Part shown: piece after piece, positions 51,301 through 63,590 of the stretch
Layout of the letters: every line of letters starts with the position of its first letter
Position numbering within the stretch: the stretch's first letter is position 1
Assembly: GCA_018697195.1 (NCBI GenBank)
Contig: CM031879.1
Span: 43,016,704-43,080,703 of the forward strand
Reading direction: 5' to 3'
Source of the DNA: Certhia americana
Lineage: Eukaryota; Chordata; Aves; Passeriformes; Certhiidae
DNA length: 64,000 nt
The notes under the pieces: model-generated
The model's input: the letters and a program-made list of their open reading frames with translations, nothing else
Database searches by the model: none
Told to the model about the DNA's origin: nothing
Program-made: the position numbers and the translations under genes

Positions 51301-54300
51301 CCTTATTTTCTCTTGTGTGCTGGTGGAGATTTCCTCAGGCTACACATTTAAGAGAAGCCTGCAAAGTGCTTGAGGGATCTGCACTTGAATCTTTTCATCT
51401 CCAGCCATAGTTAAGTGGGCCTTTGCTGCAGGCTGGCAGAGTTGGAGGAGCAGCACTGCAATGTTCTTAAAATATAACTGTATTTAATAATAACAAAGGA
51501 AGTATAAACTCACCAGTCCGCCTAGTTGCTTTTTATAGCAGTATTCCCCTGTTTCAAGCCTGCATCAGTGTAAAAGTGCAATCCTTAAATACATTTAATC
51601 TTGTTCTGCTGGGAGTCACATTTTCCAATGGATCTCAGTTGCTAGTGCTTGATTTAACAATAACTCAAAGTTGCCAGGAGCAGAGGGGAGGCATTATTTT
51701 AAATTAAAATAAATATATTAAAGAAAGAAAATGAGTGCAGAAAAAGTGCAATCATCCAATTAGCAGTGAAAAAGAAAATCTAGACCAAGCCCAAAGTTAT
51801 GGGAATTAAAGCTCATGTAGATTGAAATTCTGTGGGCTGTTTGTCCTGAACCTTTGGAGGGCAAAAAAAGACATTGCAGCATCTGCCAGGTGGGTAGATG
51901 TGTGTATAATTAAGCATGGAAGAGGGCAGTTTGTACCTTCAGTCTGAACTTGCTCAATTTCACTCTTCTCTTTGCTACAGATCCCTGTTACCAACTTGGG
52001 AAAACAACATTCTCTATTTGTGCCACAGCTCCTCACCTGTGATGCAAAGCTGCATCCCAGGGTTCTTTGTAGGGTTAGTTTTGTATTCAAGAAGGTGCCT
52101 GAATGAGATGCCAGGACATTCAGACAGATTACAGAGTGCAGTAGCTCAGCTGAAAGACAGAAGAGATACCCAGGTGGAGATTCTGATACCCAGGTGGAGA
52201 TTCTCCTTTCACAAAATGATCCTTGCTTTCGTGACTGAACAAGGTGTAGTGCAGGCACTACGAGCACCCAGCATTACATATTGTCTGTATATAGAGAAAG
52301 ATGATGTTTCTTTTCCTTTTCCTGAATTTTCTTTTTCATTTTCAGTCAGTTTAACAAATGTTTCCACTATTGGTGTCAGAAGCTGTAGTATAATGAAAAA
52401 CCAATTAGATTTTTAGGAAATTTGTAAATATTTACATTCCCACATGTACAGCAAAGCAGATGTCTGCAGAATACCAGCTGGAGGTGCTGCAGATGTGCTG
52501 GACTAAAGGGAAGGCTCTTGGAAAGGGTTTTTTGTAGGCAACTTAACAAACTCTCCACCAGAGGTTCCAAGAAGAGAGAAATTAGCATGGAAATCTCAGG
52601 ACATATTTCTTCTTTTGTTCCACAGCATTTGGCTTAGGGTAGTAAATGTTCCAGTCCCTAGGTCAGGCCTGTGCCATAAAGTGCCTTTGTGGAGGAACTC
52701 ACATATCCTTGGGAATTGTGGTAGGGCAGGCAGCCAGCCTGGGTTTGCAGGAGGAGCACTAGGACTAGAAATAGGACTCTCATAAAAAGTCTCCAAAGGA
52801 ATCAGTTCTTTACATAAAGGGGACACTTCAAGAAAAAAAAAAAAAAGGTTTTACAAACCTTTGAGAGGTTTGGGACTTTTTTCAATAATTAATTTTCGTA
52901 GTCAGTTTAGACTGATGAAAAGCTTCTGCCTGCACCAGAGAGCATCCTGAGCCTTATGCAGGCCTGGAGATGGTGCAGGGGATATCGCAGGACACAAGTA
53001 CTTCCCAGCCCATGCAAGAGGTTGCATTTTTCACAGACATGATCATGACAGAAATCACAGTTCATGATCATTGACACAAAGACAGTCACTGTAAGTTTAG
53101 CTCAATCCTTTCCTTATGTGGTAAGGAACAGAGGGTAAATAACTGCGGCCAGGAAGGTGAAGTGGTTTTGTCCCTTGCAGACATTCTGAGATTACCTCTT
53201 CCTCAGGTTAGTTGGTGTCAGTTTTAGGAGGCATGAATGAAGGAGTTTGCCTTTATTGTGGAATGCAAGTGGTGGCATGGCTTGAATCCACAAGGCAGCA
53301 GAATTGCTTTTACTGGAAAGAAAATATTCCCAAGCTGCTTCAGAGGAAGCAGAAGTCAAACTGGCCACCAGTACGTCTCTGTCAGCAAGTGATGGTAGTT
53401 TTGTTGTAAACCATGAGGAGCCAGGAGTGGACTCCCTGGCTGAGCAGAGAGGTATTGGAATAAGCCAAGGGTGATCAGCATTTGGAGCCCCACAAAACGA
53501 CCTGCATAGCTTGATGAGGGAGCAGTGCCCCTTGCCCTTGTGTGTGCAGTTCTGGGTGCCTCTGAAATGCTGATCTTTTTAGCACCTTCTTTGTATTTGC
53601 AGAACATCATCAAGAAAGTGATCGGACAAAAATTTGTATACAAGTTTGTCTCCTTTCCTGAGATTTTAAAAATGGATCCACATGCTGTGGAAATCAGCAG
53701 AGAGAGCTTTTTGCTGCAGGACAGCGACTGTAAGATGCCTTCGGAGAGCAGGGATCAGCACAAGCACAGCTTGTCAGCACTGAAAAGCACAAGCCGTAAT
53801 GAATATATCCACTCTGGCCTGTACTCCTCTTTCACTATCAACTCTCTGCAGAACCAGCCAGACCCTTACAAGACAATCAAAACAGAAAAACTGGAGAAGT
53901 CAGAAGGAAACACACCAGTTGAAGAAGTCCGGACTGTTATCAGATTTGTGACAAACAAAACAGACAAACAAGTTACGAGGCCCATGGTGTCGTTGCCTTC
54001 TACTTCTGAAACAGCAGCTGCCTCTGCTTTCCTCAACTCTTCAGTATCAGCCAAAATATCTTCCTTAATGCTACCCAACAGTGCCAGCATTTCATCTCCA
54101 TCCTCCTCCTCCTCCAGGTCACCATCTCTGTCTCCCACCTCACCCCTCCCTACAGAACACAGGAGCTTCTTCCTTGACTCCAGTTGCCACGACTCAGATT
54201 CCCTTGAGCCTCTGAACCTCTCCTCAGGCTCCAAGGCCAAATCCCCATCTCTTCCCCCAAAGGCTAAAAAACCCAAAGGCTTGGAAATCTCTGCCCCACC

Positions 54301-57300
54301 TATGATTCTCTCCAGCACCGACATCGGTTCCATCGCCCTCAACAGCCCCGCGCTTCCTTCGGGATCCCTGACTCCAGCTTTCTTCACTGCTCAGGTAAGA
54401 CCTGCCTGTCTCCAGGCATTCCCTCCATGTGGCCAAGAGTGTTAGTTCTGTGGGTCTGTCACCATTGGATGGGAAAAAATCCTCAACATATGGGAAAGAG
54501 GGAAACACAGCAGTGCTCTGAACAAGGGGTGGAAAGCAGGTTTCTCCTGCGGTTTGTTCCTAAATGACTGTGGGAAAAGCCATCACAGTTTCACTGCCTG
54601 AATGAATAAGGAGATGGGAAGCCATTAGTGAATTGTTTATCAGTTCAAACCAGCCTCCAGATCTACAAAACAAACAGGAAAAAGCCAAAAAGAAAACCAC
54701 AGGGATTTTATGGGTCAGAACTTGAGCATGTAGGTTGCTTGGTTAGATTTCTCTACTAGATGTTGCATCCATTCAAACAGTGTGACCTTTTTGTTAATTT
54801 CTGCATACAGAACAAATTAAATGGTTTCTAAGATAGGTTCTGAAGTCAGTTTCAATTTCTGAAGTTGTACAAATTCACAGAGTACTTGCCAGAGCTTCCC
54901 TTCAGCACAGACCTACTGAATAACCAGAAGGTTATTTTGTTCTTTTTAATAACATATTTGTGGTGATGTCAACAACGAGTTCTCATTTTCAAGCTAGTCT
55001 ATGAAAAAAAGCCTAGGAGTTCAGAGCAGAAGAGGAAAATCATATAGATATGACTCAGTATGTTCATTGGTGAGTTTTGTCTTACAATGCCCCCTCAAAT
55101 TTAGACAAAAAATAAAAATCCAAGAATAAAGTTATCCCAATATGGAATATCCCCCAAGATCCCCAGCCCTGAAGTAACAGCTGATGCAAATACTAGCATT
55201 GAATTTAGCAAACCAGACAATAAATAAGTACAAAGGTGTATTACAAGCCCTCACTCACTTCAGACTGCCTAGAAGACACATGGTATCCAGAATCCCACTG
55301 TCTCGTCCCTGTTTGAAGGTGTTGGAGGTGTTAGATGTGGGCAGCATTGTGTGCATGCATGGCACAAAGGCCTGGCAGAAATGAGAGTGTTGGCAAGTGT
55401 TCTCAGCCAGCACAGCACTTGTTCTCCTGAGCTTGTCAGCTGGCTGCAGAGCGAGTTGGTGCAGCTCAGGCACGCCTGCAAGCCACCGAGATACAAAGTT
55501 GTGTCACCAGGAAAGAGCAGTTTGTGGGCTGACACCTGTCATTTTTGACATCATAAAGCCTTTAAAGTGATGTTTGGCAGGAAGAACAGAAGTGTGGCAA
55601 ACAAAAACTGAGATGCATTGACAAACTCATAACCTCTAACTGTGGTATAACCACAGCACTTTTTTCATAGGGAGCAAATCTGACAACATCAGATGTCAAC
55701 CAAGACACAATGACAGTGTGAGTTATTTCAAATCTACTTTAATCTGCTACGGCCCCAAACCACAGGTTGAACAGAGATTTTTTCTCTGTTTCCTCATTTT
55801 GCAGTTATTTCTTTGAATATTTAACTTTCCCATGCACCTATAAACTGGTGTACTTACTGCCCTGAAAGATGTAGAAGGGAGTTATGTTGAGGACTGTGGC
55901 ACTGTTTTAGCAGGAGGGATAGCTGAGGGTGTGATGAGTGTTACCCAACTTAAAGCCATCACAAATCTTTTTTACAGGCTGTCGTGCCACAGAAGAGGCA
56001 TATGGCATCTGTGTAGGGTAGTTCCTGGGTCTAATTATTTCAACTTTTGGCTATACAGCAACATAGCTTTTATCCTCTCCTTTAGCCTTCTTTTTCTAGT
56101 GTGGATAAGAAGCACCCTGCATCCTAAACACTTGCCCTAGTGAATATAAAATGAAAACTATATAGCAGCTGTACTCAAATAACTGTAATGTCACAATGCA
56201 AAATAATTAAAGCTATAATTTAGACTGGAAATTTGCTGTTCATCTCATTATCCAAGGAAGAACATGCATCATATATTGAACATTCTCTGATTTATCAGAT
56301 CCTAGTGTGAAATACCTGCTGCCATGGGCTGGTGTAGAGCAGGATGTCTGCTCCAGGAGTGATGTTCTGAGAAGGTCCTGCTGCCTGAGAGAGTATTTCA
56401 AATGGCTTTCCACTGAACCTGCTGGTCATGAGGAATACTCTTAGGTGGAACGTTGTGAAAGGGCACATGATACACACAAGCCATTTTAGAACAGAAAAAT
56501 GTGTGACAACATTTGCTTGCTTTCTAACAGCTAGAAGTGACAGGATTGTACTTATATTTTCACAGAAGTCAGGAGCCGTGAGCATCATTGCTTAACTGAA
56601 TCCTCTCTGTGCACTGAATTATTTCTATTTAAACTGTTCCTGTGCTTAGGTTACAATGAAGTTTTTAAAGTAGGAACTTCCCAGTGGGTTCCACACCTAA
56701 TACCAGATGTATGGCTGCGTGTGGGCAGAAATGAAGTGACATGTCAATTTCCGTGTGTAATTTAGGGATAGCCTGTCCTGTGGTGGTGTTTACACTTAGG
56801 TTTCCTCTGGTCGTTTTGATGCTTGGCTGATGGCAATACTGAGAATAAGCCAGGGAGGCCCTGTGCTCTTTTTGCATTAAATATTAAACAGATTTGGAGT
56901 CGTGCTTTGGCTGGCTCTTGGTTGTGGCAGAACTTGCAGACATTAGTGCTCTGTTTATCAAAGGACACGAGCTTTTGCTTAGCACTGTTTTAGGCATGTT
57001 AGTGTGCTTCCAGAGATGAATGGAGGGCAACTCAGTTTTTCATGTCTCTCTGAAGATTTGCTTTGGCTGCATCTAGGTAGGAATAAACACCTCCAAGTTT
57101 TCCTCATTATTTTCAGAAGACCCCCTCAAGAACTGCACTCTGAGTTCTGAATATCTGCAGCTTCTTAGAGAAAAAATAAAAGAAGGGAAGCTGCTCACTG
57201 GAGTTCTTGGTACAGTTGCCACAGTACTGTGTCCTTAGTTGAATGTTGTTGGGTCTAGCTACTTACATCTTTGGTTTTAAGGTTAGTAGCTCTTCTGTAA

Positions 57301-60300
57301 GTAGATCTGAGTATTTATCCTGACCTAATTCAGTGTGTTGTCAGCCTCATAAATCTCCATTGGTAGCCACCTGCCAATGGAGCATCAGCTTGAAATGTGG
57401 CACAGGAAAGGGGCTCTTGTTGGTGCTGCTGATTTCCTTCCCCATGAAAGCACCATGGTCCTGGGAAGAGAGTGTTTGTTAAGGACTCTTGACAAGGCCT
57501 GCTTGTCAAGGCTATTTTTTTTTTTATTCTGACCAGAGCTGTCACTTGATGAGATCAAGACTGAGGTCTTCTCCTTGCCACGCTTCCACGCACTCTTTTC
57601 CCGCTTTTGTTGGCATGCAGATATATCCCAACCCTGACTGCTACTTCTGTGACCTGCTGATTTACTGCATCAACACTCTACTTTCCCAGTGATACCACAT
57701 GTTTATTTCTCCTTGGGACAAACATGATTTCTTCCATGGGGTTTGGTGTTCTGATCCACCTTCTTCAGCACAAAGAAGGTGGCAGGGTCCTTTCCCCGCA
57801 CATTTCTCCCGCTTCATCTGAGATTCCTTAGCAAAACCATTCAAGAGCAGCCAAGGTCTTTGTATTAAATAGCCTTTCAGGATCACCAGGATAACTTTAA
57901 TGTTTGCTGCTCCTTGTCTTTCCCATCTCTCCTGCCAAAATAACTGTTTGACCCCGCAGTGAACTGCAGTGCAAGCATGTCACAGCAGGTCTGAGCCCCA
58001 GACACCGCAGCCGATGCCTCGGGCACTGCCTGGCAGCTGAGTCTGTGATACTCGAAATGCCCTGGCAGTGCCTGTGTGAGCCTGCTCTCTGCAGGATCTG
58101 GCAGAGAGCAGGTGTGATGGGCCCTGGTGTCAGCAGCTGCTAAGGGAGACCCCCAGCTGCAACTGCCCTGCCTGGGAGTTTGTATTTCTGGCCTGGTGGG
58201 GAGCACCAGAATACATGACCTGCTGGTTACTACAGGGAGATGCGGGTACTCTCTATCTTGTGTCTTCTCTTTATCTATCTTAAACTCTGGAAAAAAGGAT
58301 GCCCCAGTTCAGCAGAGCACTGAGGCAGTTGTTAGACACAGCAAAGCACATGCTTGCTTGCCTGCTAAGTGTGGACTCAAATTCCATTAAGTGCTTTGCT
58401 AAATAGGACTGATTTTGATAATTGGCATCAAGATTACTGGTGAGATTAACTCGTTATGCCAAATACCTTTTTCAAAAGTATCACATATTCTTTTTTTGGC
58501 ATGGTAGGTTATTCTGGATACAGAATAATTCACATAATTCTTCACTTGAATGAAGATTCACATGTGCTCTAACTTTACCACCCCTCCAGTTGTGCTTTAA
58601 GAATGCTGAGGGCAATCCCAGCAATTCTTGTACATCGTGGCATAGGAAGGAAGCACCTATGAGTTGGGGAAAGCCTTGGATTCTAAGTTCTTGCCATTTG
58701 GTTTCTTTTCAAACAATTAGCTGTGCTCTCTGCTGTCCCCCTGGGCACCCAGCCCATACACTTGTCCCTCCCTGCTCAGCCCATGCATCACCAGCTTCTT
58801 GAACCCTATTCCATTAGGAAGAGGTGCCATCAGGGGAGTAAACATCAAAGGCCAGCAGTGACTCAGCTCCACACACAATTGCAGCAATGCTTCAAAAGCT
58901 GCAGTCAGGTCAAGGAATTGCTGGCCTTCAAAAGGTAAAAACTGATTCTGAAGGAGACTAGGTGGTGTTGGCAGGCACTGGGACACACATGGTATTATTC
59001 TGTATGTTACACAGTTGCATGAGCTTGGTTCAAACAAATGATAACTGGGCATCTTGTTAAGCAAACAGAAGTCAATTTACATATGAAGGAATATTAAATG
59101 TGCAGTTATCCAGAGACAGGATGCAGGGCTGGATGGACAGCTGCTGCTGACCATGCTTTGTATCTGAATTCACTGGAAAGTAGAGCCAGTAGATGCTGTG
59201 TAAGGCTTTAGGGGTGGTGAGTGCTGCACGGAGCTGTAACTCTGAGCCGTGCATCACGGCATGTTTTTTGTCTTGCAGACCCCCAACGGATTATTGCTGA
59301 CCCCCAGCCCACTGCTGTCCAGCATTCACTTCTGGAGCAGCCTCAGTCCTGTTGCTCCTCTGAGTCCTGCCAGGCTGCAGGGACCAAACACTCTGTTCCA
59401 GGTAGGTCTTCCCAATGCACAGGTTTCATTGCTAGATGCACACATATGGAAGAGACATTGCGGGCACATCTCCTCACATCAGTCAGGAGCTTTTCAAACA
59501 GATCAAGAAAATACAGGCATTAACAGGCACTTTTAAAGAGAGGCCTGCTTACTTTGTACCCTTTTCTAATCCTTGGCAGAACAGCCAGAACCTCCAGAGC
59601 AGTGTCTGCTGCAGAAAGCACACACATATTATGTGAAGGAAAGAAAGAAATGCTGGACCCCAGAGAGAGCAGGTGACAGAGCTCTCAGAGCTGCAGGAAG
59701 AGAGAGCAGACCAGTCAGTGACCAGCCAGGAGAGGGCTGGAACATGGACTCTGGGAAAACCAAGACAGTTTGGGTCTCACCCAGTGAGGTGGGTGTAGGT
59801 TTATCCTTTTGCCCTAATGAGCTACTTCTCACTCCGAAAGACAAGGCTCTCTGAACCCAAAGGCTCCATTTCCAGTTCTCCTGCCAATTATCCATGTGTC
59901 CTCAACCAAGGACATACCAAGCACGACCTTGCCATGGGTAACAGCAGAAAGACAGCATTGTGCCCACTCTCTCCTGACTATTGGCAGAGTAAAATTCTCA
60001 GTTTTATAGAGATGTTGTAAATACACACTCAGCTGCAGCATTTGCCTGAGGCTCAGGAAGAAGGTAGTGGGGATGGTATTTGCAGCTCCAGCTAGAGCTG
60101 CTGCAAATTAAGTCACAGAAGAAATTATGTTGATCATCTGATTGGCAAGGAACCCAATGGCCATCTGCAGAGCTAAAGGTGCAAGGACAGCCCTGGAATG
60201 AACACCCTGACTGCTGTGGAGGGCCAGCACTAACAGAGGAGAAGGCTCTACTGCTAGACAGGGACTCTGTGTTAGTCTCTGAACCTTCAGAAAGGCTGAC

Positions 60301-62057
60301 TGCCCAAAGCCAGGGCTGGGCTTCAGCTGAAGCTGTTGCTCAGGTACTGTCTGCACTGAGATAGTCAATCTTTCTACATCCAGCTGCACATGGAGTTCAG
60401 GGCTCCTTATCTTTGTTTCAGATAAACTCAATCCTTACTGGACCTTAGTTTTGCACACATAGTTAGAAAGAGCCTGACATTTCATCTGAGAAGTGCCTGC
60501 GCCAGCACCTGGAATGAGCTTGGATGGACACATGCTGGCCATTCCCTGAGGGAACTGAAAGTGAGGAGTGGCCTTGGCTTTCCCTTCTGAGAGACCCAAG
60601 GGGCCTTATAAATGGTGTTTGATCCAAACAAAGGCCACAATGACAAGTTGTAGAACACAAAGCCGTATTTTAACAGCAAATAGGAAACGAAAACCACAGC
60701 TGAATGCTGGCCAAGCCCACCAAGAACTGATGGGTCAGCCAGTGGAGGCATCAGGGTAGAGCTCTCCTCAGGCTGCCCACACTCCGTGCATATCCAGGGA
60801 AGAGCTTGTAATCAGGTTCTGTGTATTAATGACTCTTGGCTGAAGTGATGGAAGCATTTCCTGAGGTTTGGTGTGGTTAAAGCAGAGGTATTGGCCTGTT
60901 TGGGCCACACCAGGAGCATGGTGCCAGACCCCCTGCAGCACTGCTCTGCTCAGCCCAGCTTTACACGGAGTGCTGGAAGACTGGTATCACCAACTACCAT
61001 CTGCATGGAAGAAACTTGTTATGGGCACATTATTGTATGCATGTGGAGGGTGTGGTTACACCACAGTTGGCTGTCCAGGGACTGATCTGATAAGGGGTAA
61101 AAATACAGCAGATGCTTCAAGTTGTTCAGCTCTGTCTCCCTCAACCCATCAGAAACCAAGCACAACTCATGAAGCTGGGCCTCGAGGCCAGAGCAGTATC
61201 TACCACTGGGACAATTCCTGTCTTGTGCTGCAGCAAGTTTATTCCACCTACTTGCTGTACTTTTTCTCAGGTCAGATGTTAAGAACTAGTCAATACCCAC
61301 CACTGCAGGCAAGGTGCGGTTACCACGCCATCATGAACTAGCAATATACAGCTGCTGTGTTGGATAAGTTTTTTTGCACAGTACTTCTGAAGCAGCAGGT
61401 GACAATAAATGACAGTACATTCTGCTTCGCATGCTGAACGGTGTAGCTAGTTTGCAGTTTCTGAGTGAATACAGAAACTGTAATTACTTGAGAGTAATTT
61501 TCCCCATGCTTTGTATCCCCAGTAGTACTTTTTCTGCTCTAAAACTACATCTCATCTTTGACATTTGCCAAACTCTTTCCTGCATAAAAGAAAGACAAAA
61601 AGGATGTATTGTAATTAATAGTGTGTTGACTGAAAAATATTTTTGGAAGCAGAATGGATGGCAAAGATTTCTCTGTAGTGTTCACTTTTCCAGGGTGATG
61701 ATAAATGTATTATGTGAACTTTTATATAAAAAATACCCAATAACAGATTTTTATATCCTCATGCATTTACAATTATTTAGGTTTTGTCCTCTATCTTGCA
61801 TTCCTAATGGCTGATGCAGGCATTTGGTAGATGTCTTACTGTATAGATGTCACAACTCCTGAAACCATCTGGAGCCAGTTGCTAATGCTAAATTCATGTG
61901 CTTCTTGGGCTGAATGCTTTGAGATAAAGAGTAATTTTTACCTTTTCACCTCTTACAGTTCCCAACTCTGCTAAATGGTCACATACCAGTGCCACTCCCC
62001 AGTCTGGACAGAGCCTCTTCACCAGTACTGCTTTCTCCAAATGCTCAGAAATCCTGA
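45186..62057 (+). CDS. ELK3: ELK3, ETS-domain ternary complex factor (complete coding region, four coding exons)
   Basis: Joining 45186-45392, 53603-54394, 59279-59401 and 61959-62057 gives one open frame of 406 codons plus TGA, with GT-AG introns all in phase 0. I recognise it as ELK3, a nuclear ETS transcription factor that forms a ternary complex with SRF on serum response elements. Seen in the translation: the ETS domain at about residues 1-90, with recognition-helix arginines R61 and R64 and the following tyrosines; an SRF-binding B-box at about 131-152; a NET inhibitory region at about 153-212; a serine-rich stretch at about 229-249; the CtBP-binding motif PLNLS at 272-276; a basic-then-hydrophobic MAPK D-site at about 289-298; S/T-P sites including S356 and S362 in the C-box activation domain; and the ERK docking motif FQFP at 373-376. 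The family is known as a repressor that Ras/ERK signalling converts to an activator. ELK1 and ELK4 are the alternatives, but the N-terminus, PLNLS context and C-terminus fit ELK3 best. No frameshift or missing key residue is seen. Confidence 0.98.
48127..48143. repeat. C17 homopolymer
   Basis: Seventeen consecutive C residues in ELK3 intron 2. Runs of C this long are rare in vertebrate DNA and prone to sequencing length error. On the minus strand it is a G17 tract, a strong quadruplex former. Confidence 0.93.
52165..52204. repeat. Perfect 20-bp tandem duplication
   Basis: The unit GATACCCAGGTGGAGATTCT is repeated head to tail at 52165-52184 and 52185-52204. Intron 2. Identity of the copies suggests a recent slippage or duplication event. 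Confidence 0.96.
53603..54394 (+). CDS. ELK3: ELK3 exon 3 (residues 70-333)
   Basis: The acceptor AG is at 53601-53602 after TTTGTATTTGC, and the donor CAG|GTAAGA (GT at 54395-54396) is near-consensus. The exon is 264 codons and holds the last ETS strand (through about residue 90), the B-box, the NET inhibitory region, a serine- and proline-rich linker, PLNLS (codons at 54209-54223) and the D-site. The middle, especially the Ser run at about 229-249 and residues 113-130, is where it visibly departs from the mammalian protein as I recall it, while the functional boxes are near-identical. Confidence 0.97.
54395..59278 (+). other. ELK3: ELK3 intron 3 (4884 bp)
   Basis: Phase 0 intron of unremarkable unique sequence. 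It has a short inverted repeat CTGTGGT/ACCACAG at 55640-55656. I see no repeats of known family and no other coding sequence. Confidence 0.93.
59279..59401 (+). CDS. ELK3: ELK3 exon 4 (residues 334-374)
   Basis: The acceptor TCTTGCAG ends at 59278 and the donor CAG|GTAGGT has its GT at 59402-59403. The exon is 41 codons. It carries the core of the C-box activation domain ([17 protein letters not shown], residues 341-357) with proline-directed serines S356 and S362, the expected ERK/p38/JNK targets by homology with Elk-1 S383 and S389. It ends on F373-Q374, the first half of the FQFP docking motif. Confidence 0.96.
59402..61958 (+). other. ELK3: ELK3 intron 4 (2557 bp)
   Basis: Phase 0 intron that splits the codons for the FQFP docking motif between Q374 and F375. 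The sequence is unique, with no transposon or second gene recognised. Confidence 0.93.
61959..62057 (+). CDS. ELK3: ELK3 exon 5, coding part (residues 375-406 and stop)
   Basis: The acceptor TTTTCACCTCTTACAG ends at 61958. The exon starts with F375-P376, completing the FQFP ERK-docking motif, and ends with codons for ..NAQKS followed by TGA at 62055-62057. The frame joins exon 4 in phase 0. The last two residues (KS) match the family C-terminus as I recall it. Confidence 0.96.
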   Translation, partial: FPTLLNGHIPVPLPSLDRASSPVLLSPNAQKS

Positions 62058-62260
62058 TGACACCTCACCACACCAAGGATGTATTGGTGGATTTAACACT
62101 TCACTCCTAATGGGCTAGTTTTTCCTGTGTCATGAGAAGGACTTTGTGAAACCCTTTATTACTTTGGTTTGCACTTTTCATTACATGGATAATCTACTTT
62201 TATTATGTTAGCATTTTTCAACAGTGTTTATATATAAAAGTATATATAAATCTGTTATGC

Positions 62261-62266
62261 ATTAAA
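62261..62266 (+). terminator. Possible alternative polyadenylation signal ATTAAA
   Basis: This is the common variant signal, 204 nt after the stop, followed by a T-rich stretch at 62276-62283. If used it would make a short 3'UTR isoform lacking most of the UTR. In an AT-rich UTR this hexamer also occurs by chance. Confidence 0.25.
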
Positions 62267-63565
62267 TGAATTATAATTTTTTTATATCATAGCTCTCAAG
62301 TGTTGAACACTTCTGTTGTCGATGAAGTACTTTTCTTAATGGATTGCAACAATGTATCTAATAGGGACGTGAAGCTCTTTTTAATCCCTTTTTCTGCGTA
62401 TTATGCATTGCGCTTGTGTGAACTATAACCGGCTGTGCCTTCTTTTGCATAAAGTCATGTAAATGATTTATATATTTTCTAGTATTAAGATAAAAACTTC
62501 AAAGAAAAAAGACTAGTATTGAACAGCCCTATAGTAGTATTTCAGTATTTTCTCCACAGATAGGCCATATGATGCAGTGTATTAATGTAACTTTGTATTA
62601 AGTGCTTTCAAATTGTATAAAAATAACCTTATAATTTTTCTTTGCTGAAGTCGAAAACGTAATCCGTGTTAAGCCAGGAGATGTAGTTCAGAGTAACAAA
62701 GCCACATTTACACATTTTTGCTCAAGTTCTTCTGTAAAGTTGCAACAGGGAGGAACTGGGCTATGTATGTTCATGAGACATTTCCAGTATTTGAGAGTAC
62801 TTCTGTAGAAAAGGAGACATTGCTCAGAATTTATTTGGCCTATACTTCTTATGAACTGTCACCATTACAGCTGGAAAGAGTGCAGGTAATCTCTGTCCTC
62901 CTAGGGAATGAGGATAATTCCTGATGATTTCCAGGTGCTTTGTTCAGCTGTGCCAAGTGCCTTCTACTACTTCCCTGGAAAGACTATTGTAGCTACTCAA
63001 ACTCAGAAGGTCACATTTCCCCTTTCCCCAAAGCTGGAAAAATTACAGGTCTGTAAATTGATGCCTGGTGCTTGCAAAGAGGCAGAGACTGTATATGTGG
63101 GATGTTTATGTATAAACAGCTGAATTCTGGATGAAAAAACAGCACTGTGTTACTGTATACTTGCAACTTGAACTTACTGGGCATGTCCTCTACCTTGAGG
63201 GGACGGTTTAGTCATCTAAATGTCAGGTTAGGATTAGGCCAGACTCCCTGGCACCACGGACTCTAATCCTGGCAGGGCTGATGCAAATCTTCAGCTTCCT
63301 GAGGTGACTAAATTGGCTTGAATGCAGCTTTACTGTGTCGGTTTTTCAGATAAGACCTTAAAAGCTAACCCCAAATCCAATCTCTGTTTGTGACAGATCA
63401 TTCAAACCTCGACTTTGCTTTCTGGCCGAGCAGCTGGCCACGGTTCATTCTTTTTGAAATGTATGCAGTGAGTTGTCTGCTGATTTTCTGCTTGGATGCA
63501 TTTCAGTGATGATGTGTGTAGTTATTTGTAAAGTGCTTTTGGATCCTTCAACCTGAAAGGTGCTA

Positions 63566-63571
63566 AATAAA
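63566..63571 (+). terminator. ELK3: Likely ELK3 polyadenylation signal AATAAA
   Basis: A canonical AATAAA is followed by TTTTATT and then TG/T-rich sequence (63592-63608, including TTCTGATGTTG and TTTTTGGG), as expected for a cleavage site near 63585-63595. It is the only canonical signal I noticed between the stop codon and the end of the window. Confidence 0.65.
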
Positions 63572-63590
63572 CATTTTATTAATGCGGTTC

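Larger units (their letters stand above)
45393..53602 (+). other. ELK3: ELK3 intron 2 (8210 bp)
   Basis: Phase 0 intron interrupting the ETS domain immediately after the recognition helix. It contains C17 at 48127 and the 20-bp duplication at 52165. No exon of another gene is seen on either strand. Confidence 0.93.
62058..63590 (+). other. ELK3: ELK3 3'UTR
   Basis: This is non-coding sequence after the TGA. The first 600 bases are AT-rich, with a TATATAAAAGTATATATAAA block (about 62230-62249), several T runs and a GCACTTT heptamer at 62171-62177 (the site type for the miR-17/20/93 seed). A weak ATTAAA signal at 62261-62266 could give a short 3'UTR, and the canonical AATAAA at 63566-63571 a long one of about 1.5 kb. 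No long open frame or repeat is seen. Confidence 0.7.

Noticed and set aside
53525..54445. A single 306-codon open frame as an intact gene
   Set aside because: It is exon 3 of ELK3 read through into introns on both sides. The splice sites at 53603 and 54394 and the match to ELK3 define the real exon.
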